DNA of 64,000 nt from Elysia crispata (lineage: Eukaryota; Mollusca; Gastropoda; Plakobranchidae). Below the pieces are notes generated by a model. That model was given only the letters and a program-made list of their open reading frames with translations. It did no database searches and was not told where the DNA came from. Location of the stretch: positions 111,001-175,000 of the forward strand of contig JAWDGP010005713.1 of assembly GCA_033675545.1 (NCBI GenBank), read 5' to 3'. The translations under genes and the position numbers were made by a program. Each line of letters begins with the position of its first letter. Position 1 is the first letter of the stretch. Shown here piece by piece: positions 26,224-40,300 of the stretch.

Positions 26224-26278
26224 TCACTTTCCCTCTCTCATAGCCATGATTTGTATCACTCCCATCTTGGCCATAATC
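26224..26278 (-). CDS. DHRS7: DHRS7-like gene, coding exon 8 (C-terminus and stop)
   Basis: Acceptor TCTACAG|GATTATGG supplies the G that completes TGG (Trp), then IMAKMGVIQIMAMREGK and TGA at 26226-26224. The W-W/I-x-x-K-M-G pattern matches the DHRS7 end (WWITNKMGKKRI in human). The tail is shorter than in the human protein. Confidence 0.82.
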
Positions 26279-29200
26279 CTGTAGAAAGAAAAATGTTAAT
26301 ATTCAATTTTTTTTCCTTAAGTATACTCTTTCCTTCTCAAGTCTCATTGCTGAATTGTTTTGATGAAAAAACTAAATGGTTGACAACACTACCGCATTCT
26401 GTAAATTTTGATCAAAGCATGAACACAGATGTCACACATAAAGCAAGTATTAATGAAACACATATAGTCAAATAATATTGAGAGTGTCATTGAAAGTCTT
26501 TTATTACACACACAAAAAAAGAATATATTCTTCTGTCTCCTATGATCAGAGAATATAAATTATCAATAACTAACAGCATCAGATATTACCACAATTGAAA
26601 AAAAAAACATTGGATCTTTCAATGACAAATTACACTACACTAAATACATAATGAGGCCCTCATTTATAATTCAAGAGTGCCATTGGGGAACAATGTTCAT
26701 TAGTTTTTCTGTAAAGTAAGAGAAAATATAATCTCATGAAATGCCCAAATCCAAAGAATTTTGTATCTAAATTGAAAAAGTAGAATATTGAGATAAATAA
26801 AAGTTCCAAGACATATTTGTGTCCAATCACGTACTACGACAAAACAGAGACAAAGCTGCATAAAAAAGAAACAGAGAATTACTTGTTAATTTAGGTATAT
26901 GTGAGCCAGGTATAGTATCCCTCCTATTAGTGATGTATGAAGTGATCTACAAAGGTGGGCTGAAAAATAAGTTCAATAAGGTCAGATCTTTTGTGTTTTT
27001 CATAGAAATAACACAAATAAATTACGCATTACAAGAAAGTTTGAAAGCTGATCTACACATCTTAAACTTTTTTTTCAGTATAGTTGTGATTGTGATCTAC
27101 ACAAAACCACAACTAATGTTGTCCGACACCATTAGCAAGCAGCTGACACCAATTCTCTATTTCTATCATAATAATTTCCTTTCAGATGCTTCTGGAGCAT
27201 GGGGGAACAAAAAATATTTAGACAGTCCACCATTACGATTAAGAAATCAAAATGCAGTCACTGGGGTAACAATGCCAACCTCTACAAGTTTGAGGAAGCT
27301 CAAAGTCATTGACTCAGTGAAAAAGGTCACAATAACTATTTTCTAGAACATGAAGGGTGTTGTTAACATGGAATTCTAAAAAGAATGACATATGGTGTGC
27401 CCTGAAAAATGTTTTTTTTAACTTGACAAGAGCTAAACACGAGATTCAGGCGAGTTTGATGTGGTAGAGACTCAATACTGTAGCACTACTATGCTTGCCC
27501 TCATACTAGCGCCAATATCAAGATGAAACTTCTAACCCTGGTGTACCCTGCATACAGTCAGGATATTGCACTATATGACTATTTCTTCTACCCTCGCCCT
27601 ATCTCTAGAAGTACATCAAATAAGTCATTATGATAATGATGAAGGAGAAGTGGCAGTGTTTTCCAATGGTCCAGGGCGAAGTTGCAGGAACTTTTTATCG
27701 ACAATGCAGACTAACTTGTTTGACAATGAAAAACGAAAAAAGTTCTGACCTTACAGAATTTATTTCTTAACCGGCCCTCAGACTTTGCACGAACCATTTC
27801 TCCATGACAATTATCTCAAGTCATGTGAACCTATAACAGGTGCTTTTGATATAATGCCATGAAGTAAAACCACTGAAATTTCTTACAATGCGTTGCAGAT
27901 AATGTCAGACTGATAATCAGAGGCATTTTTATGACTGACAAATGCAATTATCTTTATTTCTGGATCAAATAAGATAAATACCCAATGGACACTTTATCCT
28001 AACATTACATCGTTTATCCAACTATAATGTTCTCTGTGGCACTTATACTTTGCTACGATTTGTCTTTGATTTTAATCTATTAATATATAATATTTTTCAT
28101 GATTTCCAGCACGCTATCCTATCAAATGTTCTTTGTCTGTCAAAGAGAAAAGTGGTAAACAACAACTAAACAACAACAAAAATACAAAGAAAACAATGTC
28201 ATTTCTTTTTGTTTAATATTTCCTGATTATAAAAGAATTGGTTGATGTTTAATTCACAGCCAGACATACTCCATTAGAATACAAATAATCTTTATCTCTA
28301 GGCTCTAGAATAGAAGCATAATAAAGACTAACTGCATCATACTCACCACTTTCCAAGATCTGGGAAAAGTTGCATCATATAGACAAGTAAAAGCAAGGGT
28401 TGTTGAGATACCCAAGTTTCATACTGATGGTTTGCAATAGCAACACAGGAAAGATAGGCACAGCGTTCAGCAGTCATACGTTTCTCTGTCTTTGGACTAG
28501 ATTTTCCTACCATCTGAAAACAAAATATAGAAAATTTGTAAATAGTTCTGCTTCTTGATGGTATCAAACTTGATTATAGTAGACATCTCCTTGTGCAAAC
28601 TGGATCATTTGCAAAAAAATTTATTGATTTCAATTATTTTACTGGCACAGAATATAAATGAAAAGCTTGCCCTCCAGTATGATTAAGAGGTATGAAGATA
28701 ATTTTTTTCTACTGTGACTGATGATTTTCTCATAACAACACAATTTAATTAGGGATTGAATGATTAGGGGAAAAGCTTTTACAAAATGCAATGAATGGGT
28801 TTCTAAAGGACACTCTTGAACCATGATATCTAAAACTATATGCATAGGAAGTTTTCTCAAATATAAGTAATGGATAAATAAGTTTTGTCTGAAAGCCATA
28901 GGATCTTAAAAAAATTTAGAGTAGCACAAATACCTCATAGTTTTGACAATGAATGGATATTAGAATGATGCTTATGTATGCTAGATTTTCATATCAGCTT
29001 CAGTAAAGTTACCTTTCAGAATGAGGTAGGAAATGAAAGCTTTCTATTATATAGACCTTTTAGCCCATTAAAACTTATCACGTAAAATTACACTCGTCAT
29101 ATTGACATTTTTAATTCTCATACAAAGTAAAATCACTTGAAATGAGATAACATAATGATACCAATGCCAATTGAAGATATAATACTTCTAATTAGTCTAA

Positions 29201-31297
29201 CTCCCAAAATTGAAAAAACAAAAAATTGTTTGTTATTGTGATTAAAGGGACTCATTATATCTGGGCTACATTGTTAATAACAAAAATGAAATACACTATT
29301 TATCACTTTAATCATTAATCATACGAATGTACAATAGAAAGAAAGACAAATATTGCATAGGCAAAAAAATTCAATTAAACTGATCATGGTTTTATATTTA
29401 AAGGCATCAACACCTCCTTATTTGTGATAGTGAGTCCGAAATCTACTTACTGTGTTGGAGAATAGCTTTTTAATACAAATTTGAGGGGAAACAAGAGTTC
29501 ACATTTGTAAAGTATTTCTAGATTTAGAATTGTGCGAAAAAATAAGACATGCATTCATCCCCTAAACTATTCTTTTTTTAAAGGAAGACACAAAATATGT
29601 ATAGCAGGCAAATGCTTCTTACTTCTCCCTTCTTTCCAGTTGCAGCATTGAGTAGAAAATTAGAAAACACTGGCCCAGGGCAGATGACAGTTACATCAAT
29701 GTTGTTTGCAGACATTTCAGTCCTCAAGGCATCAAAATAACCCTTAAAAGCAGAGATGGAAAAATAATAATGAGAAGAACAGGTTTAGATTTAGGGAATA
29801 CATTTCATGATCTAATTTAAAAATCCTTCTGCAGCCTTATCATTTAAAAAGACAGCAACTATTTATTTCATAGATTATTTGAACTTGACAGATATATATA
29901 TATTTTCCAAAATATGTGCTACTTAGGTCTTACTGCAGTTAGACACCCCCCACTCCCCCCCCCCTCCCCCCCCCCAAGCTACACATGTGTTTCTTTGAAA
30001 AATACATTTAAATTTTTTTTTTGGAAAATGTTCACAACTAAATTATTCAATATTGCTTTCCTAAAAAGGATAATGCTTTTGGGCTTTTGCTCTTAAATAT
30101 GAAATGTCATTTTATCATTTCCAAGAAAATAAAAAAAAAGAATCTTCAGCATTGAAAGCAATAAATACAATCTATTCTAGCACAGCAATTTTTCCTAGTT
30201 CTTTCTCAGCATAGTTTTAATTACCTGTAGCCTAAGTGTAAAATATAATAATCATCAATGCTTTATCCAACCATGTATCTAATACTATTATAGATTTTGT
30301 GGGTGTGGTTGTCAAGATAAGGATATTGTCAGTCCATTGAAAATGAGTCAAGGCATCTTAAAAATAGATCTTATGTCAAAGGCAAGAAAACTTCATCATC
30401 TAAAATAAACAAAGAAAAATTATGGGTGATGCAAAATTATAACTGTTTTTGCTCCTCTTGAATTAATAGGAAGAGAAGGAATTATTGAATAATTTCACTT
30501 ACTTATAAAACAATGACATGTATATAATCACACAATGTACTGCTAATTAACAGCTCAAAAATAAAATCCAAGACCATAAGATGACTATATAGATACCAAA
30601 TCTCAAGAGACTCACTTGCAAAGCATGCTTGGTTCCAGTGTAAGACCTTGATAAAGGAGCTCCTATATCATAAGATTAAACTTTGAATTACTATATAGGG
30701 AATGTATTGCCATTCAAACAAGATAAACGTTTCAGCAAAAACCTTGGAAAATACATACCCTTTATTTTAACTTTAAAATCATGAAGCACATATGTTGTTT
30801 TACCAATATTTTAATGATAAATCCAAAACAAATAATTTCAAACATGATGCTTATTTTCTCCCATAGAAAGCACTTTGCAGATTTTGCATAACTCATTGGA
30901 AATGACAAACCAAAGGGCCTCTTCAACTTTCTATTCTGTACAGTCTGAGTAAAAAAATGTATAAAAATTTATAAAAAAGTATAATGACAAAATGAAAGCA
31001 AAACGTTTCATTGTCACAAAATCATGTGATCTTATCATATTGATATGCCTTGTCATTTCCTACTGACTCCACCTTTACCTAGGTAATCAATGCTTTCAAA
31101 TTCAAAGAAAACATAAAAAATTTTGAAAAGCAGTTGCTGATTCTTGTGCAAGTGCCAAATCTTGCCTTCAACTAAATGGAATCTATAGTGAAGGTCTGAT
31201 TAATAAAAATTATTGCCATTTCTTTTTAATAAAAGAAGAAAATTTTGTGAGTCTTATCTGCTTCTATTATTCTGAACTTTTTTGTACTTAAAAAAAC

Positions 31298-31328
<31 letters not shown>

Positions 31329-34300
31329 AAAAAACAAAAAACAAAAAACAAAAAAAAAACAACAGCACATAGAGCTCATATTTCTGAGCAGACACATAGT
31401 TCAGACTCATGAGACTTTAGTGTTCAATTATTCACCCCAAATCAACAAAAATTTAGCTGAAAATCCTGAAAATTGCCTTTTTTCTTTTTATAAATATAAT
31501 CAAAATAACCTCCTTCATTTTTATATATTCCTGATTGATTTAGAGGCTTCTGCTGTTATACGACTAAATTTTTAAAATTGTGTGAATGAGGAATAAAAAG
31601 AAAAAGAAGGGAAAACAGTAGAGCCACCTAACTCAATTTCTAATAAGTCAAATTTGTGATTAACCAAAAGCTATTTTAAAGCCTTAATATAATTTAACTT
31701 TTTGAATGTTCAATTTGGCTTGTACAAATGCTGCACAATAGGGAATGTAATTTCACAACGAGTTATGCTACTTCATTGAAAGTCATGAGCTCTACTGTAA
31801 GTTGTTAACGTACCAAGCAATAGTGTCTGCAAGAATGCACATTGGTATGAAAATTAAAGTAAAAAAACGAAACATAAGAGACACTTGAGAAAACATTTTA
31901 CTATAATACTATCTAGTTCTGCTTAGATATTCAGAATGTTTCTCATTGTTGAACAGAACTCATGACTTCCAACAAAGTAGCAAAACTCTTTTTGACATTA
32001 GATTACTTATACAAGGATTTTTAAGTCTTATTTGTTAGTTACATAATTTTTACCCGCACATTTGTCTTTCACCAGCTTTCTAGGATCAAATATGACAGTT
32101 TTGAAATTCGAATTTTTATTTGCATAAAATGATTTTCTCTTAGCTTCTCAATGGTATTATATTCTTCCCATTTACAGCCCTTAATTTCATTTAGGAATTT
32201 TGCTCATAATCTGAGGCACTGAATACTTTGAACACTTTCAATATACCAAATTTGGCAATCAGGAAACATAAAAAAAATAATAATCATAGCAGCTTAATCA
32301 TGGGAGTGTAAATTTATAAACCTACAACTTTTTACATTTATAAAACTATTGGAGATTGGCCCCAATCAAACAAGTAAATCTTGCTAACCCAAACTCACTA
32401 TCAAAGTTGTGGCTAATTTATGAAGTAATTTCAATACAATTTCGATATCAAAGTAAAAATGCAGAGAGGAGCACCAGTTGCTCTGTCTTATTAAACCAAA
32501 ATAACATCATCATGAAATATCAAAACCATTTAGTGACACCTCACCCACCAGCTTTGCCAGCCAAGCTGCTCATTACAGCTATCTGGCCTCCCTTGCGCTT
32601 GATCATATGAGGTAGAAGAGCCTGAGTTAGTAAAACTGGGCCAAGGACATTCAATTCAAACATTTCTATATCAACACTTCTCTCCACATCTGTCCATAAT
32701 GCTCTCTGACTCTTCCCAGCATTGTTGACAAGAATATCCACCTACAAGAGGGAGATGAATTAACTCTTACTTTCCAATGAGTAAATGACACAAACATAAC
32801 ATTCTTCAAAAAAAAAGGAAGATAAGTAGAGTACCTTCTTTTTGTGAGTAGAAGTTTAAAAAAATATGCCAAACTGTCTTTTTATCTTAAATAAATGAGA
32901 ATATGTTTAGAAAAATAATCAATTATCTTTTTATATTCATCAGATGAGGAAATTATATTCACGCTAGGTTATGCTATAGAAAAAAAATCAAGCTAGTTAC
33001 AGTATCATACATCAGAAATCAATTGGTAAAGCTGGTTTATTACAGGTGATACACTAGAACAGTGGTACTTAATTTTATTGGAGGTACTAAATCCCACCCG
33101 TTTTATATGCGGATTCACGAAACCCCTCTTTGGTGAAAAATAAAATATATGGTTTTTTCAAATTCAAGGCATAGATATATTTTTCACTGGCTCTGCCAAA
33201 CCCCTTAGATCGACCCACCTAATCCCAAGGGTTCGATCTAACCCAGGTTAAGAACCACCGCACTAGAAGAAACTTAAGTTCAAATAAATGTTCAGAGCTC
33301 GTAAGGATAAATTACTTACAGTATTGAAGTACTCCAAAACTTCTTGGACCTTTTTAACATGGTTATCAAAGTCTGTCACGTCTAATGGTAAAATCAGAAT
33401 GTCATCTTCTTGAACTTTGCATTTAGCTGCAAAGACAGAAAAGAAAATGAATGATGCACAACTTTAAATGTAAGTTTTAACATTAGATGCAATAAAGATG
33501 CATTATATATGTAATTTAAATTTAATTTAAATCCTCCTCTAGGGGTTGCCAGATAGCTCAGTCAGAATTTCCCTGAGTTCAGTTAGCCACCTCCAGATGG
33601 TAGCTGAATTTTCATCTTGCATGTATAGCTGAAGACAAAGGTTTTACAAACCGTAGAAACACTGTTTGTTTTAACCTACTGTTTTAGTCCAGACTTGGTG
33701 AAGTGAGAGATTAAACCGTTACAACAATTAAAGTCAAAATCAGTTTGTAAGTTGTGGATAGCCCTATTTGTCTATTCTTAAGTAAGAATCTCATTCTCTG
33801 TTAGGATTCTATGGGAAACCTGGCGATGTAAAACAATCCCACCTTTGAGGATATTGAGGTTTCAATTTGATGGAGATTTATATTTTATGAAGCCAGATGG
33901 TCAGCAAAAAAAAATAAATAACTTGTGTAAACTTGGCAGATAAACAATGCAAGACTCAGGAGCTTCAATGTCAGATGAAAAATATAGTATCCTAGACCAG
34001 CCAGTTAATCAGAAACAACCAGGATAATTAGGAATAAATTGTCACCTTCAATCTCTTCCAAATTTTTTGTGCTCCTGCTATGATATTATCAAATCAGTCA
34101 TTCTGTCAATATTTACTTTTACTTTAAAAAGAACTTTCTGATAGAAAGATAACAATTAAAAAAAAACAACATTTAAATGTAGAAAAGGTGAATTCAATTT
34201 AAAAAGCTACACTTCTGCTGCAGTCTTCAGCTTGAAAGAGAGAGAAATAGCTTTTTTTGGATTAATATTTTTCTTAAATCACTCTAAAAAAACCCCACCC

Positions 34301-37300
34301 AACTTATGAAAGTTGTGAACCTGATTAAATGAAGAAAATTTCATCACAATAGAGCAAAGAAAAGATAATTATTGCTCTAGTTTTAATTTGCATAAAATTG
34401 AATTTTAACAACACAATAGATACTAACTATCTACCTGATGCAAGGCAGGTCTTTTTCACTCTGTTAAGCTCCTCCTTACGGCGAGCAGACAGCACCAACT
34501 TGCAGCCCGACTCTGCCAGGCAGTAAGCAATAGCCTCCCCAATGCCACTGGATGCTCCAGTTACCCACACAACTTTGCCAGCTAGGCTTGCTGAAACATG
34601 CAAAACAGTTTCAAGGCACTAACTTTACACCTTCTATCAAGATTAAAAGAAAATGATGAATTACCACAAATATTAACTGGATTTTGTTCATAATGGTGGT
34701 AAAATATAAAGAATAAAGATTTTCTTTTGCATTTTATTCAGTCATACATTTTTATATTGGAGTTAATCCTTAACAAAAAGAGGATTTTGTTTTACATGAT
34801 CATCTCCAAGATTAAATTGAGCTTACACTTTTTTAAAGATTATTTCATGAACTTGGTCTTTCTAAAAACTGAAAATGCGTTTCGTCTGAAAATGGTTCTT
34901 TTAGATCCAGATATATAGTCTATATTGATATCCACTGACTGATAAAATAAGCCATACTCAGGGTATAAGCATAAACACTGCACCCAGGTTTGAGTGCAAA
35001 TCCACAACTGATCATATATTAAGTTCCCACTGAGCAAATCTATATTGATTACTCAACGAAGTCTGTTCCTTCCTCTTTCAAGTTTATCTTAAAAATCCTT
35101 TTTACTGACAAAATTTAATCTACATACTTGTAAGCTCTTGTAGAGTGGAGGGGATGGTCTGGTGGCTTACAATGCACAACAAAAGAGCTTTGGGTTCTTA
35201 GTATGGATGGTTAAGTCTTCTCTCACTCTTTCTATTATCTCATGGAATGAAGCCAGGATGCAGTGTCTATAGGTTTATTTATTCACTAAAGTCAAATGCT
35301 CAGGATCTACAATGCAATGTAATAATACAGGCTTAGAATATATTCAAAGAACTCAGGAAGACTCAGGAAGGCTGCCCCTGTGGTCAAACAGTCGTTCTTT
35401 AGATGGTCGAATGTCAAGTTAGTTTGAGGGATACCTCTTTTTATGTAATCTACAGAGGGCCTACTAAGTGTTGGACTCTTCTCTAAAATTAGCATATGAT
35501 GCTTAGCTATATGGAAGGATGGGGTTTTGGGATCAATTCTGGTATTGTCTTCAGGTGGGTATGATCTTCCTAACAACTGATGTATCTGCGTAACTAAGCT
35601 GCTTCATTGGGTTTTGACATCACGGATTTCCCAAGCATTTCCGTCCCATCTCTTGCACACGCTGACTGATGACTGCTGGCAATCATTGAGTACAACTTTG
35701 TGCCTTTACCTCAAGACTTAATGACAAGAATGGATGGACTTAAAGAATAGTAAAGAGAATTAAAGAAGGAATAAAGTGATTACTAAAACTATTAAATACC
35801 AGGGGAAACACTACTGATCACAAAACAAAACCTGTCAACATTCTTCAGTGGAATGCAGAGGGGATCAGCACAAAAAAGGTACCCCTAGCTGAAAGACTAA
35901 GAAAAGAAGATATTGATGTTGCTTGTATACAAGAAACTCATCTCAACCCCGACCGGCGATTCAACATTCGGGGGTATGAAACACTAAGACATGACAGAAT
36001 AGGTAGACAAAAAGGAGGAGTACTCATTCTAGTCAAAAACATTCTCTTACCAATACAAAACAAATTTATTGTGGAAACAAACCAGCAGAGTGAAATCCAA
36101 GGGGTACAAATTTCTCTCACAAATCAGGAGCTCACAATATATAATCTATACTGCCCACAAGATAAAGAATTACAGCTTCAATCTCTCAACACACCAGCAG
36201 AAAGCTGTATGGTTCTTGGAGATTTTAACAGCCGCTCAAACTTTTGGGGCTATGACGATACCGACACTCGAGGAGATGAAGTTGAAGACTGGCAAATAGA
36301 CAACAACATGATCTTGCTAAACATGCCTGAAGATACACCAACATTCTACTCCAGAAGATGGATGACCACATCAACACCTGACTTAGCTTTCGCAACAAAT
36401 GACCTGAGTCCCAAGTTAACCAGAACAGTACTGGACCCCCTCGGGGGAAGCGACCACAGACCAGTTAAACTCTCAATCAATTTCACTTCAAGCCACCAGA
36501 AAGCAAGACTGTCTCGAGATGGAATTACAAAAAAGCAAACTGGGAGAAATACATGGGCCTCACAGACAAGTACACAAAAAGCCTAAAAGAAGACTCTAAC
36601 ATTGACCGAGCAAATGGCAAACTAAACAAAGCCCTATTCAAAGCTGCTGCAGAAACTATACCTCGTGGAGCACGAAAAAATTACAAACCGTACTGGATTG
36701 AAGAACTTCAAGCACTAGAAGACGAAGTCACCAGTACTAGACAATTAGCAGAAGAAAGCCCAAATGAACAAAACAATATATCCAGACAGGCAGCGAGAAA
36801 CAGCTGGATAAAAAGAACAGAAGAACTCAATTTAGACAGAGACGGACATAAACTATGGAAACTCACAAAAGCTCTCAACAACGAGGACATAAGATCGCCG
36901 ATCATTGGTCTCAAACATGAACAAAAACTTGTCTCAGGGAAGCAAGCAGCAGATATACTTGTTGACAATTACGAGCAAGTCAGCAATATTAGTGTCACAA
37001 AACAGAGAAAAGCAGAAGTTCTATCTCAAATGCAGACAACTACACAAAAAGAAGGACCACCTGAAAGGGGCATGAATCAGCCCTTTTTATTAGAAGAGCT
37101 CGGGAATGCTCTCAAAGCACTAACAGACACAAAAGCACCAGGCCCAGATAAGGTAACTCCAGCTATGCTTACCCACCTAGGCGACAAAGCAAAATGTAAA
37201 CTCCTCAACATCTTCAACAACAGCTGGAAGTCAGGAAAAATCCCTCAAATTTGGAAAAAGGCATCCATGGTCCCAATATATAAAAAAGGAAAAGATAAGA

Positions 37301-40300
37301 AGCAAGCTAGCAGCTACAGACCTATCAGCCTCACCAGTTCAGTAGTAAAAATTTATGGAACGGATGATAAATGCAAGGCTCACATGGTACCTAGAAAGAA
37401 ACCAACTCATCTGCCAAGAACAGGCTGGTTTCAGACCATACTATTCAACAGAAGACCATGTCACATACATTGCACAGAATACAGAAGATGGGTTTCAAGA
37501 AAAAAAACATACACTAGCTGTCTGGGTTGACCTTGAAAAAGCCTTTGATAAGGTGTGGAAAGATGGCCTAAGGTTGAAACTAAAACAGTGTGGCATCCAA
37601 GGAAATATGTACCTATGGATTTCAGGGTACCTGACCAACAGGAAGGCCAGAGTGCAAGTAAACGGAAAACTTAGCAAAGAGAAAACCCTAAAAGAAGGAG
37701 TACCTCAAGGTGGCGTTCTCAGCCCAACACTCTTCCTAATATATGTCAATGACAACATCCAAAATCTGCCCAAACATGTAAAAGGAGCCATTTATGCCGA
37801 CGATCTTGCTCTGTGGTGTACAGAAGAAAGCCTCCCTATAGCTAACTACAAAATGCAGGAAGCTCTCAATTCCCTTCAGAGATGGACAAAAAAATGGATT
37901 GTCTCCATCAACCCCACTAAAACTACACATACAGTTTTCAGCCTCTCCACGAAAAAATTAACAGCTAACCTGACAATCAACGGACAACGATTACCAGTGG
38001 AGGATAACCCAACCTATCTCGGAATTACTTTTGAAAAAAGACTTACCTGGAAGACTCAGACAGGAAGAACTGAATCAAAAGCTAAATCTCGACTCACCCT
38101 TATGAAGAAAATATCATGCACAAATTGGGGCGCAGATGAAAAAATATTAAAGAAACTATATGTGGGAAGAGTTAGGCCAACCCTCGAGTATGGAGTAACA
38201 GCATGGGGAAGCGCTGCCAAGTCCAACTTCAGTAAAACCAGTAAAGTGCAAAACCAAGCAGCTCGTATCATCACTGGAGCCATTAAATCAACACCCATTC
38301 AAAAACTAGAGACCACAACTGGGCTGCAATCAATAGAAACAAGAAGGGACACCAAAATTCTATGTCAAGCTGCAAAGTATAGAAGGCTCCCAAATCACCC
38401 AATGCATGAACGCATAAACAAAAGGAACAAAAAACGACTAAAGCGTTGTAGTTTTACACACCAAACAATATTGCTTGAAAAGGAAGACGCAGAACTAGAG
38501 AGACAAGAGCCAATCCCCATTCCAGTCACCCTAGAAAAGCCAGTATGGAGAGGGCACCATAAGCCAACAATCCGCTGTACAATCCCAGACATTCTCTACA
38601 AAGAAGACCAAAGTGGACCTGTAATGAAAGCGCTCACTCTGGAATATATATACAAGAGCACTTCCCAAGAGATACCTGAACTCGTGTATACACTGATGGA
38701 TCTGCCGACAAAGCTGTAAGAAATGGAGGGGCAGGAGTCTACATACAATACCCTGAAGGTGAAGAAGAACAAATCTCAACACCAACTGGACACTTCTCCT
38801 CGCTGAGGTAATGGCACTCCTTCAAGGCGCTAAACGTGTACTGGAAAGCCCACACACAGCTTCAAAAGTAGTTTTCCTAAGTGACGCCAAATCAGTGCTA
38901 CAAGCAGTCCATGCAAATAAAGGTAAGGAACTGGACAACCTCTTTGGCACACTCTACACACTCACTGAAACACATGAGACACTTCTCCAATGGACACCGG
39001 CTCATTGTGGCATAGTGGGAAATGAAACGGCAGACAAGCTGGCTAAAGAGCTCCAAAAAAGACCAACAGAGCAGCTCAACGACATATAAAGAAGCCAAAC
39101 ACATCATCAAACAATATCAACAAAGAAAGTGGGCAGACCAACACCCTACCTACAATAAATGTGACCCTTACTATGAATTAGACAGATCAGAACAGGTACT
39201 TATCTTCCGCCTAAGAACAGGTCACAACAGAATGAACCACCACATGTTCACAAAATTCAAAATTGGCAGTACAGACCAGTGCCCATGCGCAGCTGGAGCA
39301 ATGACAGCAGAACACCTTCTGCAGACATGTCCACTGTACAAAGTTCTGAGAAAACGCTTCTGGAGCCAGCCCACATCCTTGCAGAATAAGCTCTTTGGCT
39401 GCCTGGATGATCTGCGCAGAACGGCCACATTTAGAGAGAGACCCAAGCTACCATCTGAATGATCGACAACAACAACAATACCAGTACTTTGTAATACCAT
39501 TATCATTGATTTATCAAGAAACCAAAGATACCTATCCCACATATTGATTTACAATTAACTATGAGGGCTTGTGCAAAAAAAAAAATACCGAGTTCTGTCC
39601 CCCTTTGTAACAGACAAATGTAATAAGTGGGTGCTTTTTTGAAGTACCTCTACTCATTCTGTTACTGCTCACTGGCTCTGAGCACAATAATTACTGTATC
39701 CTCCAAGTTTGATGACATTCACTACTTTCTTTAGGTATTCTTAATATAAAAGACCAGCTTGAACTTTGGTTAAACCTACCATCTAGTCTGTATGCAAACA
39801 ATGGCAATAATCGATGTAAATGTTAGAAGCAGTGTAAAAAAACTGAAGATTGCATGAAATACCTAAGGTTCAAATCTTGACTTTGTCACTCAAAATGATC
39901 ATTTATTAATGAATTAATATGACTGTTGAAAAAAAAAAACCACAATACTTCTATGGCAATGATTGACTTAGATGTAACAGTGACACAAAGTTTGCTTTCC
40001 CTACTAAAATATTTTAATTTTCAATTCCATATTTAGGCATGATTACACAGTATTTAACTCAATTTATCTTTTGAAAATCAAGTAGGGACATAATTCATAA
40101 AACAAAGTTATGAAATATGGCAAAATTTGATCATCATTACATCTAAGTATTTATGATAATATTGGAAAAAATATAGTTTTCTTACTAAAATGAGATGCTC
40201 AACTATTTTTAGAATAATTTTATTCCATCATTAGGATGCTTACACTACGAGAAACATACATTTTATGTATAAAAATACAAAATGAAAATTAAGTTCCAAG

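Larger units (their letters stand above)
26279..32548. other. DHRS7-like introns 4-7
   Basis: Introns 26279-28346, 28514-29622, 29743-30615 and 30663-32548. The first holds a decayed mariner remnant. C runs occur at about 29946-29975 and a C run followed by an A run at 31298-31335. Otherwise AT-rich with nothing recognised. Confidence 0.5.
32742..34434. other. DHRS7-like introns 2 and 3
   Basis: Intron 3 (32742-33319) holds a hAT-type MITE. Intron 2 (33427-34434) holds a possible tRNA-derived SINE piece near 33543-33600, where TAGCTCAGTCAG resembles a Pol III A box; the B box is poor, so I do not call it as an element. Confidence 0.45.
35780..39480 (+). mobile_element. I-clade-like non-LTR retrotransposon (EN-RT-RNase H), frameshifted, no ORF1 seen
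   Basis: Ordered domains on the plus strand: APE-type endonuclease (from about 35836), reverse transcriptase (YADD at 37793-37804), RNase H (about 38690-39085), and a terminal Cys/His motif (about 39280-39340). The RNase H after the RT is typical of the I/R1-like group of LINEs. The 3' end is followed by a short ACAACAACAACAA tail near 39465-39477 rather than poly(A). No ORF1 (gag-like) was recognised upstream, so the copy is probably 5' truncated. Five frame changes interrupt it, but I see no in-frame stop inside the conserved blocks, suggesting a recent copy or indel errors in the sequence. It lies antisense in intron 1 of the DHRS7-like gene. Confidence 0.93.

Noticed and set aside
26930..27346. 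138-codon plus-strand frame upstream of the decayed mariner
   Set aside because: No mariner N-terminal motif was recognised and the composition is that of the intron.
32541..32549. GTGAGG as donor of DHRS7-like exon 4
   Set aside because: It leaves two bases and breaks the frame into exon 5; GTGGGT four bases earlier restores AGKAGAPLS typical of the family.
33543..33700. tRNA-derived SINE suggested by TAGCTCAGTCAG
   Set aside because: The A box is good but there is no convincing B box at the right distance and no target duplication.
35307..35576. 89-codon minus-strand frame left of the LINE
   Set aside because: No family recognised; it is antisense to the possible 5' region of the element and has no splice sites.
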